Positions 1-6,354 of a DNA stretch of 6,958 bases are shown in pieces (within the stretch, counting starts at the first letter, position 1; every line of letters starts with the position of its first letter). The notes under the pieces are model-generated. The model was not told where the DNA came from, made no database searches, and saw only the letters and a program-made list of their open reading frames with translations. The position numbers were made by a program, and so were the translations under genes. Origin of the DNA: an uncultured Granulosicoccaceae bacterium (GTDB taxonomy: Bacteria; Pseudomonadota; Gammaproteobacteria; Granulosicoccales; Granulosicoccaceae); assembly GCA_937951695.1 (NCBI GenBank), contig CALFBL010000032.1:1-6958 (forward strand). The letters are read 5' to 3'.

Positions 1-558
1 GAAGTGTGCAACCTGATGGGGGACACTCACGATTTGCGTGAAGACTCTATGGCGCACGGTGTTCAATTCCACACGCTCAACGTTATGGTGGAAATGGGAT
101 TACACGATAAACCCGAGGAACAAGCCGAAATGATGAAGACCGCCTTGGCGGCCTCAAAGAAAGCGCATGGCGGCGCTGCGATTACCGAAGAACGGCTGAA
201 ACACAATGTAGACACCTTGGTTCTGCTGGAAAAAGACATCGGCCATGTTCGCCGCTTGGCGCAATTGCAGAATATTAACCTGCAGGCGTTTAACTTTCTT
301 ACCCAGATCATCCGCCTCAACCCGGGCGATGGTGGTGAAAAGACGATCAACGATTTTGTCGCTTACGCGGCCTTGTGCGAAATCAAACTGGAAAAGTTCA
401 AGGGGGTCGCTGAGGAATACGGTGGGGGTAAGAACACTGTGCTACCAGAAATAGACTGCGTGCGTGAAGATGAGAAGCGGCAAGCGCTCAATCGATGGTT
501 GACTGACATTATCGTTGGACTGGCTATCGGTGTCAGTGTCTTCTGGATATTTTTCTAA
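1..558 (+). CDS. Hypothetical protein with C-terminal membrane anchor (5' end probably outside window)
   Basis: I do not recognise this protein. The frame is open from the first base of the window, so the 5' end is probably cut off. In-frame starts at GTG 4, ATG 16 and ATG 49 exist but none has a visible ribosome binding site. The product is mostly charged and helical: a Glu/Lys/Ala-rich stretch, then a heptad-like Leu/Val segment around residues 62-105 (counted from GTG 4). The last 19 residues or so (about 166-184) are hydrophobic (LTDIIVGLAIGVSVFWIFF) and directly follow an Arg/Lys-rich stretch. This predicts a tail-anchored membrane protein with its bulk in the cytoplasm, by the positive-inside rule. 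It ends 81 bp upstream of kpsC on the same strand, so it could be co-transcribed, but nothing in the sequence assigns it to capsule synthesis. That it is a gene is fairly certain from length and codon pattern; its function is unknown. Confidence 0.7.
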   Translation, partial: EVCNLMGDTHDLREDSMAHGVQFHTLNVMVEMGLHDKPEEQAEMMKTALAASKKAHGGAAITEERLKHNVDTLVLLEKDIGHVRRLAQLQNINLQAFNFLTQIIRLNPGDGGEKTINDFVAYAALCEIKLEKFKGVAEEYGGGKNTVLPEIDCVREDEKRQALNRWLTDIIVGLAIGVSVFWIFF

Positions 559-578
559 TGCCTAAACGGCTGACCCAT

Positions 579-600
579 GCATAGCCACTTTCGCTATGTT
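579..600 (+). terminator. Small hairpin between the upstream gene and kpsC
   Basis: CATAGC (580-585) and GCTATG (593-598) form a 6-bp perfect stem with a 7-base loop, with only a short TT after it. It lies 21 bp after the upstream stop codon. It may be a weak terminator, an attenuator or an RNA-stabilising stem. The T-run is too short for a convincing intrinsic terminator. I see no clear sigma-70 promoter between the two genes. Confidence 0.25.
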
Positions 601-622
601 CACAGCTCAACCTCTGCGGCAT

Positions 623-627
623 AGGAG
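623..627 (+). promoter_or_regulatory. Ribosome binding site of kpsC
   Basis: AGGAG lies 12 bases before ATG 640. The spacing is somewhat long but this is the only purine-rich Shine-Dalgarno in the gap. It supports the start at 640 over the internal ATG at 697, where the region homologous to other KpsC proteins begins. Confidence 0.55.
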
Positions 628-639
628 CAACGCGTACCC

Positions 640-2751
640 ATGTCCATCCTCCCTACATCGAAGGCAGTAACCGATTGCGTCCCAGCACGGCGTGTGATGG
701 TGGCAACGTCCAGTGGGATCCGTAAGCTTCAATACATTGAGCGGTTTCTGGCTGTGGACGCTGTGGTCTCACCAAATGCTGTGGACACAAACGATAGCGT
801 CGAAGCGGTAGTGGTCTGGGGGCGGAAGGAAACGGCCGAGCCTGCGTTGACCTATGCTCGTAAACACAGCCTAGATGTGATTTTTCTGGAAGATGGCTGG
901 ATTCGTTGTGCTTCTGAAAATGCGCACAACCGGCGCAGCTATTCGGTTTTGGTGGATTCTGTCGGGGTTTACTACGATGCCTCAAAACCCTCCAGAATTG
1001 AGCAGTTACTTAATGCCAGTGATACTGAATTCGCCCGCTATTTCAGTGATGAGGAGCGCGCCTATGCGCAACGCTGCCGACGAATATTGGTGGATTTCGA
1101 TATCACCAAATACAACTACTGCAAGCGCGCTCAATTGGCTGAACATCTGATCGATTCGGATCAAAAATATGTGCTGGTTATCGATCAGACGGTGGATGAT
1201 GCGTCGGTTCGACTCGGTGGTATGGATCAGGGCCGATTCCATGACATGCTGGACGCTGCTGTGAAGGAAAACCCGGATGCCAGCATTATCGTACGTACCC
1301 ACCCCGATGTCGTCGCCGGTTCCCGCCAAGGGTATTTAAGTGCACGTGCGAGAGCACTGGGGTTGACGCTCAGTGCCAGTGGCGACAACCCGATGCCGTG
1401 GCTTAAGCAGGCGCATAGAGTGTATGTGGGTACGTCACAAATAGGCTACGAAGCCTTGTTATGCGATACCGCCGTGACGGTGTTTGGTAACCCGTTCTAC
1501 GCTGGTTGGGGCCTCAGTGATGACCGAGCGCTGGGGGGGGGGTGTAGCGAACGACGCACTGCGACTCGAACGGTCGATGAGTTGTTTCATGTTGCTCACG
1601 TGATGATGGCCCGCTACCTCAATCCGATAACGGGTGAGCTGTGGCAATTGCATGAGTGTTTAAGTCATGTGCAATTGCAAGCGCGCTATTTTCAAAAGAA
1701 CGCGCATCAGTTTCATTGTCTGGGCATCACGGCCTGGAAGCAAGGCTACATCCGGCAGTACTTGCGATCCCCGGATGGCTCGGTCACGTTTGGAAAAGAA
1801 CGCAACGTGGGCGCACGACCCAAATCCGATGCAGTCAACGTCACTTGGAGTTTCCGTCGTTTTCAGGACGAGGCGGCTACGGGCAGTTCTTCCGCACAGG
1901 TGGCAAGAATCGAGGATGGGTTTCTACGCTCATTCGGGCTGGGCTCAGATTTCACTGCCCCGGGCTCTTTAGTGGTGGATGCGACCGGTCTTTATTTTGA
2001 TCCAGGAGCGCCGAGTGATCTGGAAAATTTACTCAACACCGTTGCAGTGACGCCGGCTGACGTGCAGCGCGCGCAGCGGCTGAGGCAGCGAATTTTGTGT
2101 GCCAAATTGTCAAAATATAACGTTGGTCAAAAAGCTCAAAAATTTTCCAATTCTGCCGATAACCAAAATATTCTCGTTGTGGGGCAGGTTGAAGATGATG
2201 CGTCTATAAAAAAAGGCTGCACCGATATCGCCGACAACACGGCACTGTTAAGAGCGGTGAGAGTCGCAAATCCGAACGCGTATGTGGTCTACAAGCCGCA
2301 TCCGGATGTGGTTTCAGGGAATCGAAAAGGTGTGGTTACCGATCCGCTGGATTGGGCTGATGAGGTCAACACCTCTTCATCGATCACAGCAGGGTTGGAC
2401 TGGTGTGATGAGCTTCACACAATGACTTCGTTGTCGGGTTTTGAAGCTTTGATGAGACACAAAAAGGTTGTTACCTATGGGATGCCGTTTTATTCCGGCT
2501 GGGGATTAACAGAAGATCGTCAATCCTGCAGCAGACGACAACGAAGAAGAACGCTTGACGAGTTGGTCTACTTGACGCTGATCGAATATCCAAGATATCT
2601 GGACATCGATAGCGGTGAGTTTATGACAGCGGAAATGATGGTCGCCCGATTAGAAAAACAAAGGTCAGAAGCCAACGCGCAGACTGTATGGATGCAACGG
2701 CAAATGACCAAAGTTGTAAACTTGGTAAAAGGTTGTCGATATGCCCCCTAA
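640..2751 (+). CDS. kpsC: KpsC, dual-module capsule beta-Kdo transferase
   Basis: KpsC extends the short poly-beta-Kdo linker that joins group 2 type capsules to lyso-phosphatidylglycerol, using CMP-Kdo at the cytoplasmic face of the inner membrane. At 703 residues it has the usual family length and two homologous glycosyltransferase modules (GT99-type, then GT107-type in known KpsC). The N-module shows EDGWIR (84-89), YYDASKPS (111-118), TKYNY, DQTVDDASV (182-190), HPDV (221-224) and PFYAGWGLSDDR (285-296). The C-module shows EDGFLRSFGLGSD (425-437), SKYNVG, GQVEDDASI (515-523), KPHPDV (552-557), MTSLSGFEAL (595-604) and PFYSGWGLTEDR (616-627). Both modules therefore look complete. The region around 91-103 and the start of the C-module (about 398-420, where WG is usual) diverge from the E. 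coli protein as I recall it. A run of ten G falls at codons 298-301, at the module boundary. kpsS follows with an 11-bp overlap. Assignment is very secure. Confidence 0.96.
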   Translation: MSILPTSKAVTDCVPARRVMVATSSGIRKLQYIERFLAVDAVVSPNAVDTNDSVEAVVVWGRKETAEPALTYARKHSLDVIFLEDGWIRCASENAHNRRSYSVLVDSVGVYYDASKPSRIEQLLNASDTEFARYFSDEERAYAQRCRRILVDFDITKYNYCKRAQLAEHLIDSDQKYVLVIDQTVDDASVRLGGMDQGRFHDMLDAAVKENPDASIIVRTHPDVVAGSRQGYLSARARALGLTLSASGDNPMPWLKQAHRVYVGTSQIGYEALLCDTAVTVFGNPFYAGWGLSDDRALGGGCSERRTATRTVDELFHVAHVMMARYLNPITGELWQLHECLSHVQLQARYFQKNAHQFHCLGITAWKQGYIRQYLRSPDGSVTFGKERNVGARPKSDAVNVTWSFRRFQDEAATGSSSAQVARIEDGFLRSFGLGSDFTAPGSLVVDATGLYFDPGAPSDLENLLNTVAVTPADVQRAQRLRQRILCAKLSKYNVGQKAQKFSNSADNQNILVVGQVEDDASIKKGCTDIADNTALLRAVRVANPNAYVVYKPHPDVVSGNRKGVVTDPLDWADEVNTSSSITAGLDWCDELHTMTSLSGFEALMRHKKVVTYGMPFYSGWGLTEDRQSCSRRQRRRTLDELVYLTLIEYPRYLDIDSGEFMTAEMMVARLEKQRSEANAQTVWMQRQMTKVVNLVKGCRYAP
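1533..1542 (+). repeat. Ten-base poly-G tract inside kpsC (candidate phase-variation tract)
   Basis: Ten consecutive G are read as the last base of Leu298 plus Gly299-Gly300-Gly301, so the gene is in frame (ON) here. With eleven G the frame meets TAG at 1545-1547, giving about 302 residues. With nine G it meets TGA at 1601-1603, giving about 320 residues. Both products keep the N-module and lose the whole C-module. Poly-G tracts of this length are known substrates for slipped-strand mispairing in contingency genes of Campylobacter and Neisseria. Switching here is inference. Confidence 0.6.
2727..2732 (+). promoter_or_regulatory. Ribosome binding site of kpsS inside the kpsC end
   Basis: AAAAGG lies 8 bases before ATG 2741, within the last codons of kpsC. 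Together with the 11-bp overlap it indicates translational coupling. Confidence 0.5.
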
Positions 2752-4060
2752 TGTACTTCTGCTTCAAGGCCCGATTGGTCCATTTTTCAGCCGCTTTGCT
2801 GACGAATTGACTGATCGTGGTTTTAATGTTTGGAAGGTCAACCTCAATGGCGGAGATCGACTGTTCTATCGTAAGCCACAATCGATCAATTACTCAGGGA
2901 AATATCGGGATTGGGATAGCTACGTCGAACGTCTGATTCTCAACAAGGAAATTGAGCGAATCTATCTGTATGGCGATTGCCGGTCTTATCATCGTGTTGC
3001 ACGCAAAGTGGCAAAGCGCCTCGGAGTTCGTGTATTCGTGTTCGAAGAAGGCTACATTCGGCCTAACTACATAACACTGGAAGAGCAGGGCGTCAACGGC
3101 CACTCTCCAATGCTGAATCGGAAGTTTGAACTATCGCAGCTCCCCACTACATCAGAACGCGCCATGTTAAGTGGCGAAAATCTGTTGCCCAAGCAAACGT
3201 TTTCACGCTGCACCGTATACTCAATGGCTTATTACTGGGCCTGCCGCCTGCACCACAAACGATTTCCTGAATATCAACATCATCGCACGCTCAAAGTCGT
3301 ATCTGAAGGGGCGCGCTGGATTCGCAGCGGGTTTCGAAAATTACACTATCAACGTGTTGAAAAGAACGTGTTGGAGCAGATCATATCCGAATACGGCGAT
3401 AACTATTTCGTCTGCCCTCTGCAAGTGCATTGCGATCAACAAGTCGTGGTGCATTCAAAATTTAACTCAATTGAACACTTTATTGGAGACGTGCTGACCT
3501 CGTTTGCACGACACGCAGCTCCGAATAAGGCCATTGTATTCAAGCACCATCCGATGGATCGTGCGTATAAAAATTACAGCCTGTTGTTCGAGAGTCTTGT
3601 GGGTGAGCTTGGCCTTCAAGGACGAGTATTCTATGTTCACGACGTCTGTTTGCCAACGTTGCTGAAAAACGCCGAAGGTACGGTCTTGATTAACAGTACC
3701 GTTGGCATGTCGTCACTGTTTCACGACACACCGGTCAAGACCCTGGGCAAGGCGATATACGATCTTCCAGGTCTTACCGCGCAGCACTCGCTGAAGTCAT
3801 TCTGGAACAAACCAGGCTCTATTAATCGCGGCTTGTTCGTCTCCTTTCGCCAGTACCTGATTGAAACTAATCAGCTCAACGGAAGCTTTATAGCTCGCTT
3901 GACTAAATCCTCCAGCACGGGATTAAGCTGGTCCGATTCTTTGTCGGCAGAGCATCAGTACAGACCGGAGCTTATCGATTCAAAGCATCAACCACGGTTG
4001 TGTGTTGTCGCTGGGTTAGATTTGCAGCGGGTTGATGTGATCGACAAGAAGGCCGCCTAA
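2741..4060 (+). CDS. kpsS: KpsS, capsule beta-Kdo transferase that starts the linker
   Basis: KpsS adds the first beta-Kdo to lyso-phosphatidylglycerol, after which KpsC extends the linker; both act at the cytoplasmic face of the inner membrane. Family hallmarks are in order: LLLQGPIGPFFS (6-17), NGGDR (36-40), YGDCR (77-81) followed by a His, FEEGYIRPNYITLEE (101-115) with GVNGHS, LQVHCDQQ (217-224), FKHHPMDR (257-264), YVHD (288-291), INSTVGMSSL (307-316) and IYDLPGLT (329-336). The first ATG has a Shine-Dalgarno and the homology begins immediately after it, so the start is well supported. At 439 residues it is about 50 longer than E. coli KpsS. The excess is a C-terminal tail of about 60 residues after position 376, Ser-rich at first, which I cannot match to anything. 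It overlaps kpsC by 11 bp and is probably translated from the same mRNA. Confidence 0.95.
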   Translation: MPPNVLLLQGPIGPFFSRFADELTDRGFNVWKVNLNGGDRLFYRKPQSINYSGKYRDWDSYVERLILNKEIERIYLYGDCRSYHRVARKVAKRLGVRVFVFEEGYIRPNYITLEEQGVNGHSPMLNRKFELSQLPTTSERAMLSGENLLPKQTFSRCTVYSMAYYWACRLHHKRFPEYQHHRTLKVVSEGARWIRSGFRKLHYQRVEKNVLEQIISEYGDNYFVCPLQVHCDQQVVVHSKFNSIEHFIGDVLTSFARHAAPNKAIVFKHHPMDRAYKNYSLLFESLVGELGLQGRVFYVHDVCLPTLLKNAEGTVLINSTVGMSSLFHDTPVKTLGKAIYDLPGLTAQHSLKSFWNKPGSINRGLFVSFRQYLIETNQLNGSFIARLTKSSSTGLSWSDSLSAEHQYRPELIDSKHQPRLCVVAGLDLQRVDVIDKKAA

Positions 4061-4077
4061 AAACTGCGCCACGCTAC

Positions 4078-4109
4078 TGGGGATGGATTGTATTAGGCTG
4101 CCATCCCCA
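4078..4109. terminator. 9-bp perfect inverted repeat between convergent genes
   Basis: TGGGGATGG (4078-4086) and CCATCCCCA (4101-4109) pair perfectly around a 14-base loop, in the 63-bp gap between the stops of kpsS (4060) and the minus-strand gene (4124). The position suits a bidirectional transcription barrier or 3'-end stabiliser. On the plus strand no T-run follows. On the minus strand a five-T run comes only about 14 bases after the stem, so it is not a textbook intrinsic terminator. Confidence 0.5.
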
Positions 4110-4123
4110 CTAGATAAGAGCGG

Positions 4124-5362
4124 TTACGGGCGGGTAGCTAACAACCGCCGAACCTCATCCAAACACACATCCCCCGCTCTCGCCATAGCCACCAGTTTGG
4201 AAGTTCGGCTGGCGGACATTACTTGCTCATCAATCAACGCGGCGGCTTTTTTGAGCAAATCAGGCTCACCGACTGACTCGGTGACGCACAATTCTCCAGA
4301 ATAACCATGGGGTGCGCATTGTTCGCAGCCATTGGCTTTTTTGAATCGCATAGACTGACTCGCTGCCAGCCAGGCGCTCACCCCATCGGACAGAGTTGGC
4401 ACGGAACGATCGAGGAATCCGTATTCCATCCGGCAGGGATTTGAGTGTGGTTCGCTACATGCGGGGCACAGACGCCGAACCGGTAGGTGCATGACCAAGC
4501 GGTGTACGTTGGAACCTGTGGGTGTTCGGTGCGCCAGTGAACTGATGCTTGGGGTTTGCAGAATCTGCACGACGAGACAGCGCTCAGCCAAGATGCCTAA
4601 TTGATCGGGCGCGTAACCGTGGGTACCGTCATCGGACAGAACGATCACATCCGCTTCGGAATGACTGGCCAATTGCCAGAAACGCTCATCCCAACGCTCC
4701 CCTGGGGGAAGAATAGTTTGGGCTACCCGAGGCAGTGGTTCGAGTAATCGGGGCGCAAGGGAGATAATAGAGCGATCGGGGGAGCATAGATCTCGACAAA
4801 CGGCGCGATGCCAGTCTTCCTGGTGTCGCCGATGGGGTGTGCCGATACTGATCAATCCACGCTTTTCGGCGAGCGCGCGTCTAAGGTGGCGCAGTTCCTC
4901 ATGCTCGAGGCCCAATGTATCCAGCACGACTGGCACCGGATTGACCTCACGTGCACGCAGCACCCAGTCGTCGCTGCCTGAAGAGGAGAGTTCGATGCAG
5001 TTAAGGTCGACGGTTCGATTCGGGGTGGTGAGTTGCACACTTAGACCGCCAGATTCTGCCGTGACGGCAGAGGCGGGTGCCAGTGCGCACAGCTGCTTCA
5101 AAGCGTTCAGTAAGCTTGCGCTCTCATCCCGATACTCTTCCACACAATTTAGCTGGCTAAGTTGGCAGCGCACCGACTCTTGGTCCGAGGTGAGGTGAAC
5201 CTTAAGCACATCGTATTGAACGATGTAATCAAGAAATTCAGCCAGACAGTGGCTGGCCGAATAGCATAATCCCGCCGGTGGCTGACTCAAATCCAAAGCA
5301 TCGATCGGGCTGCGTGGTCTGACGTTCATTAAGGCTGTATGGAATGACTGAGCAGTCGGCAT
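4124..5362 (-). CDS. Degenerate GspE/PilB-family ATPase homologue (predicted catalytically inactive)
   Basis: The 412-residue product is co-linear with type II secretion / type IV pilus assembly ATPases from the N2 domain onwards; the N1 domain is absent. Residues 46-76 match the ASDIHIEP...VRxRxDG region, 116-138 the VDxRVS...GERVVLRLL region, 146-188 the start of the nucleotide-binding domain, 198-215 the Asp-box strand and 236-250 the Walker B strand. The zinc module CPAC (299-302) plus GCEQC (345-349) with following HGYSGE (352-357) is intact, as is the terminal TLEEV-like AGDVCLDEVRRLL (396-408). The catalytic motifs are replaced: GPTGSGKTT by GTPHRRHQE (174-182), TVEDP by SLAPR (201-205), VGEIRD by LSDDGT (242-247), and STLHT by QILQT (266-270). 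The frame is undamaged, so it looks like a maintained pseudo-ATPase. No pilus or secretion genes are adjacent. The start is uncertain: ATG 5362 has a weak AGAG upstream, and ATG 5329 is an alternative. Confidence 0.75.
   Translation of the reverse strand: MPTAQSFHTALMNVRPRSPIDALDLSQPPAGLCYSASHCLAEFLDYIVQYDVLKVHLTSDQESVRCQLSQLNCVEEYRDESASLLNALKQLCALAPASAVTAESGGLSVQLTTPNRTVDLNCIELSSSGSDDWVLRAREVNPVPVVLDTLGLEHEELRHLRRALAEKRGLISIGTPHRRHQEDWHRAVCRDLCSPDRSIISLAPRLLEPLPRVAQTILPPGERWDERFWQLASHSEADVIVLSDDGTHGYAPDQLGILAERCLVVQILQTPSISSLAHRTPTGSNVHRLVMHLPVRRLCPACSEPHSNPCRMEYGFLDRSVPTLSDGVSAWLAASQSMRFKKANGCEQCAPHGYSGELCVTESVGEPDLLKKAAALIDEQVMSASRTSKLVAMARAGDVCLDEVRRLLATRP
4314..4468 (-). other. Intact four-cysteine zinc-binding module of the pseudo-ATPase
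   Basis: Cys299 and Cys302 (RLCPACSEPH) and Cys346 and Cys349 (NGCEQCAPHGYSG) form the tetracysteine zinc site characteristic of GspE and related assembly ATPases. In those proteins it helps binding to the inner-membrane platform. Its retention alongside loss of catalytic motifs suggests that structure or partner binding is under selection. Confidence 0.65.
4817..4843 (-). other. Degenerate Walker A site in the pseudo-ATPase
   Basis: These codons (residues 174-182) occupy the place of the P-loop GPTGSGKTT but encode GTPHRRHQE. The phosphate-binding Gly-Lys-Thr core is missing although the flanking hydrophobic strand (GLISI, 169-173) is kept. ATP binding in the usual manner is not expected. 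Confidence 0.6.
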
Positions 5363-5529
5363 CTATCGCTCTGGTTGTAACTTTGTTTAACAGGGTGAAT
5401 ATCGGCGGGATCACCGTAAGCCTGTGCGAAACTTCTCACGTGGTGACGTATGTCAAATTTCTCGGACAGTTACACCTTGTAAGGCAAAACAGGTACCCTT
5501 TAACACCCATCCACATCGGTGAATTCGTT
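5363..5529. promoter_or_regulatory. Divergent intergenic region with possible promoters
   Basis: These 167 bp separate rpe from the divergent pseudo-ATPase gene and must carry both promoters unless transcription enters from elsewhere. For rpe, TTGTAA (5477-5482) and TTTAAC (5499-5504) at 16-bp spacing are a weak sigma-70 candidate. On the minus strand an exact TTGACA (5456-5451) is present but I find no good -10 at the right distance. Short inverted repeats TCAC/GTGA (5436-5446) and TGAC/GTCA (5444-5455) overlap that box and could be an operator. All of this is tentative. Confidence 0.3.
5518..5522 (+). promoter_or_regulatory. Ribosome binding site of rpe
   Basis: GGTGA lies 7 bases before ATG 5530. 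It selects that start over the upstream in-frame ATG at 5344, which would add 62 residues unrelated to the family. Confidence 0.6.
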
Positions 5530-6210
5530 ATGTCTCGAGCCGTTATTGCACCATCGATCCTGTCGGCAAACTTTGCGTGTTTGGGCAATGAAGTGGATGC
5601 TGTGCTGAAAAGTGGGGCCGACTGGATTCACTTCGATGTCATGGATAACCACTATGTACCAAACCTGACAATTGGTCCGATGGTTTGCACGGCCTTACGG
5701 GAGCATGGAGTTCGCTCGCCCATCGATGTGCATTTGATGGTAACCCCGGTGGATGATCTGATCGAAGCGTTTATTGCCGCTGGTGCAAGCTCTATTACAT
5801 TTCACCCGGAAGCCACACAGCACATCGACCGATCCCTGCAGATTATTCGCGATGCCGGACTCCACTGTGGTTTGGTGTTTAACCCGGCAACCCCGTTGCA
5901 TGTCCTCGATTATGAGTTGGAGTCGTTGGACATCGTGCTGTTGATGTCGGTGAACCCGGGTTTTGGTGGCCAATCGTTCATTCCTTCCACTTTGGCCAAA
6001 CTGGAGGCTGTACGGCGCCGCATAGATGAGACAGGAAAAGACATCCGATTGCAGGTGGACGGTGGAGTGAAGGTCAATAACATTGGCCAGATACAAGCCG
6101 CAGGGGCGGATACGTTTGTGGCGGGTTCGGCTATCTTTAATGCAGCGTCAGAGACGGATCCGAATCGCTACGACACGGTGATCGCTGAAATGAGACAAGC
6201 CCTGATTTGA
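5530..6210 (+). CDS. rpe: Ribulose-phosphate 3-epimerase
   Basis: Rpe interconverts D-ribulose 5-phosphate and D-xylulose 5-phosphate in the non-oxidative pentose phosphate pathway, in the cytoplasm. The 226-residue product matches the family length and the (beta/alpha)8 barrel pattern. It shows APSILS (7-12), HFDVMDNHYVPNLTIGP (34-50), DVHLMV (66-71), FHPEA (91-95), GLVFNPATP (114-122), MSVNPGFGGQSFI (139-151), VDGGVKVNN (176-184) and FVAGSAIF (196-203). The expected metal ligands His34, Asp36, His68 and Asp177 are all present; Asp36 and Asp177 are also the acid/base pair. Asn14 stands where SADF is commonly seen. The frame is open up to ATG 5344, but only ATG 5530 has a Shine-Dalgarno and gives a normal N-terminus. 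In many gammaproteobacteria gph follows rpe; here it does not. Confidence 0.97.
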   Translation: MSRAVIAPSILSANFACLGNEVDAVLKSGADWIHFDVMDNHYVPNLTIGPMVCTALREHGVRSPIDVHLMVTPVDDLIEAFIAAGASSITFHPEATQHIDRSLQIIRDAGLHCGLVFNPATPLHVLDYELESLDIVLLMSVNPGFGGQSFIPSTLAKLEAVRRRIDETGKDIRLQVDGGVKVNNIGQIQAAGADTFVAGSAIFNAASETDPNRYDTVIAEMRQALI

Positions 6211-6219
6211 TTTGATTTG
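6203..6219 (+). repeat. TGATT tandem repeat across the rpe stop codon
   Basis: Three TGATT units (6203-6207, 6208-6212, 6213-6217) plus a partial TG run across the stop codon of rpe, and the second unit supplies the TGA. Slippage would change at most the last residue or the 3' untranslated region, so it is probably neutral. Confidence 0.5.
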
Positions 6220-6334
6220 CCTTGGCTTGCTCTTACCATGATTTGCATTAGCTTAGTTCGAATTGCCTGAAATTAACGTGAAGTGACCTTCCCGGCCATC
6301 ACGGGCCAACCGTTGCTTTCAATACTTTGCCTTT

Positions 6335-6354
6335 AAGCGTTGATACCGCTTTTT
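6335..6354 (+). terminator. Weak terminator-like hairpin after rpe
   Basis: AAGCG (6335-6339) and CGCTT (6347-6351) pair around a 7-base loop and run directly into a five-T stretch (6350-6354). The stem is only 5 bp, so termination would be weak. It lies 125 bp after the rpe stop and 11 bp before the next gene. The rest of 6211-6334 shows no gene or clear promoter. Confidence 0.3.

Noticed and set aside
1656..2000. Alternative-frame open stretches inside kpsC around 1656-2000
   Set aside because: They lie wholly within kpsC in other frames and show no protein family pattern; the kpsC frame explains the sequence.
4083..4304. Plus-strand open frame starting in the convergent gap
   Set aside because: It overlaps the 3' end of the pseudo-ATPase gene, begins inside the inverted repeat and has no ribosome binding site.
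4124..5362. Calling the ATPase homologue a pseudogene
   Set aside because: There are no stops or frameshifts over 412 codons and the zinc site and C-terminal motifs are intact, so a maintained catalytically dead protein fits better than decay.
5344..5529. N-terminal extension of rpe from ATG 5344
   Set aside because: The 62 extra residues do not resemble any Rpe, the ATG overlaps the divergent gene's start, and a Shine-Dalgarno plus a normal N-terminus occur at 5530.
6287..6307. CCCG-N7-CGGG hairpin after rpe as terminator
   Set aside because: The stem is only 4 bp and no T-run follows.
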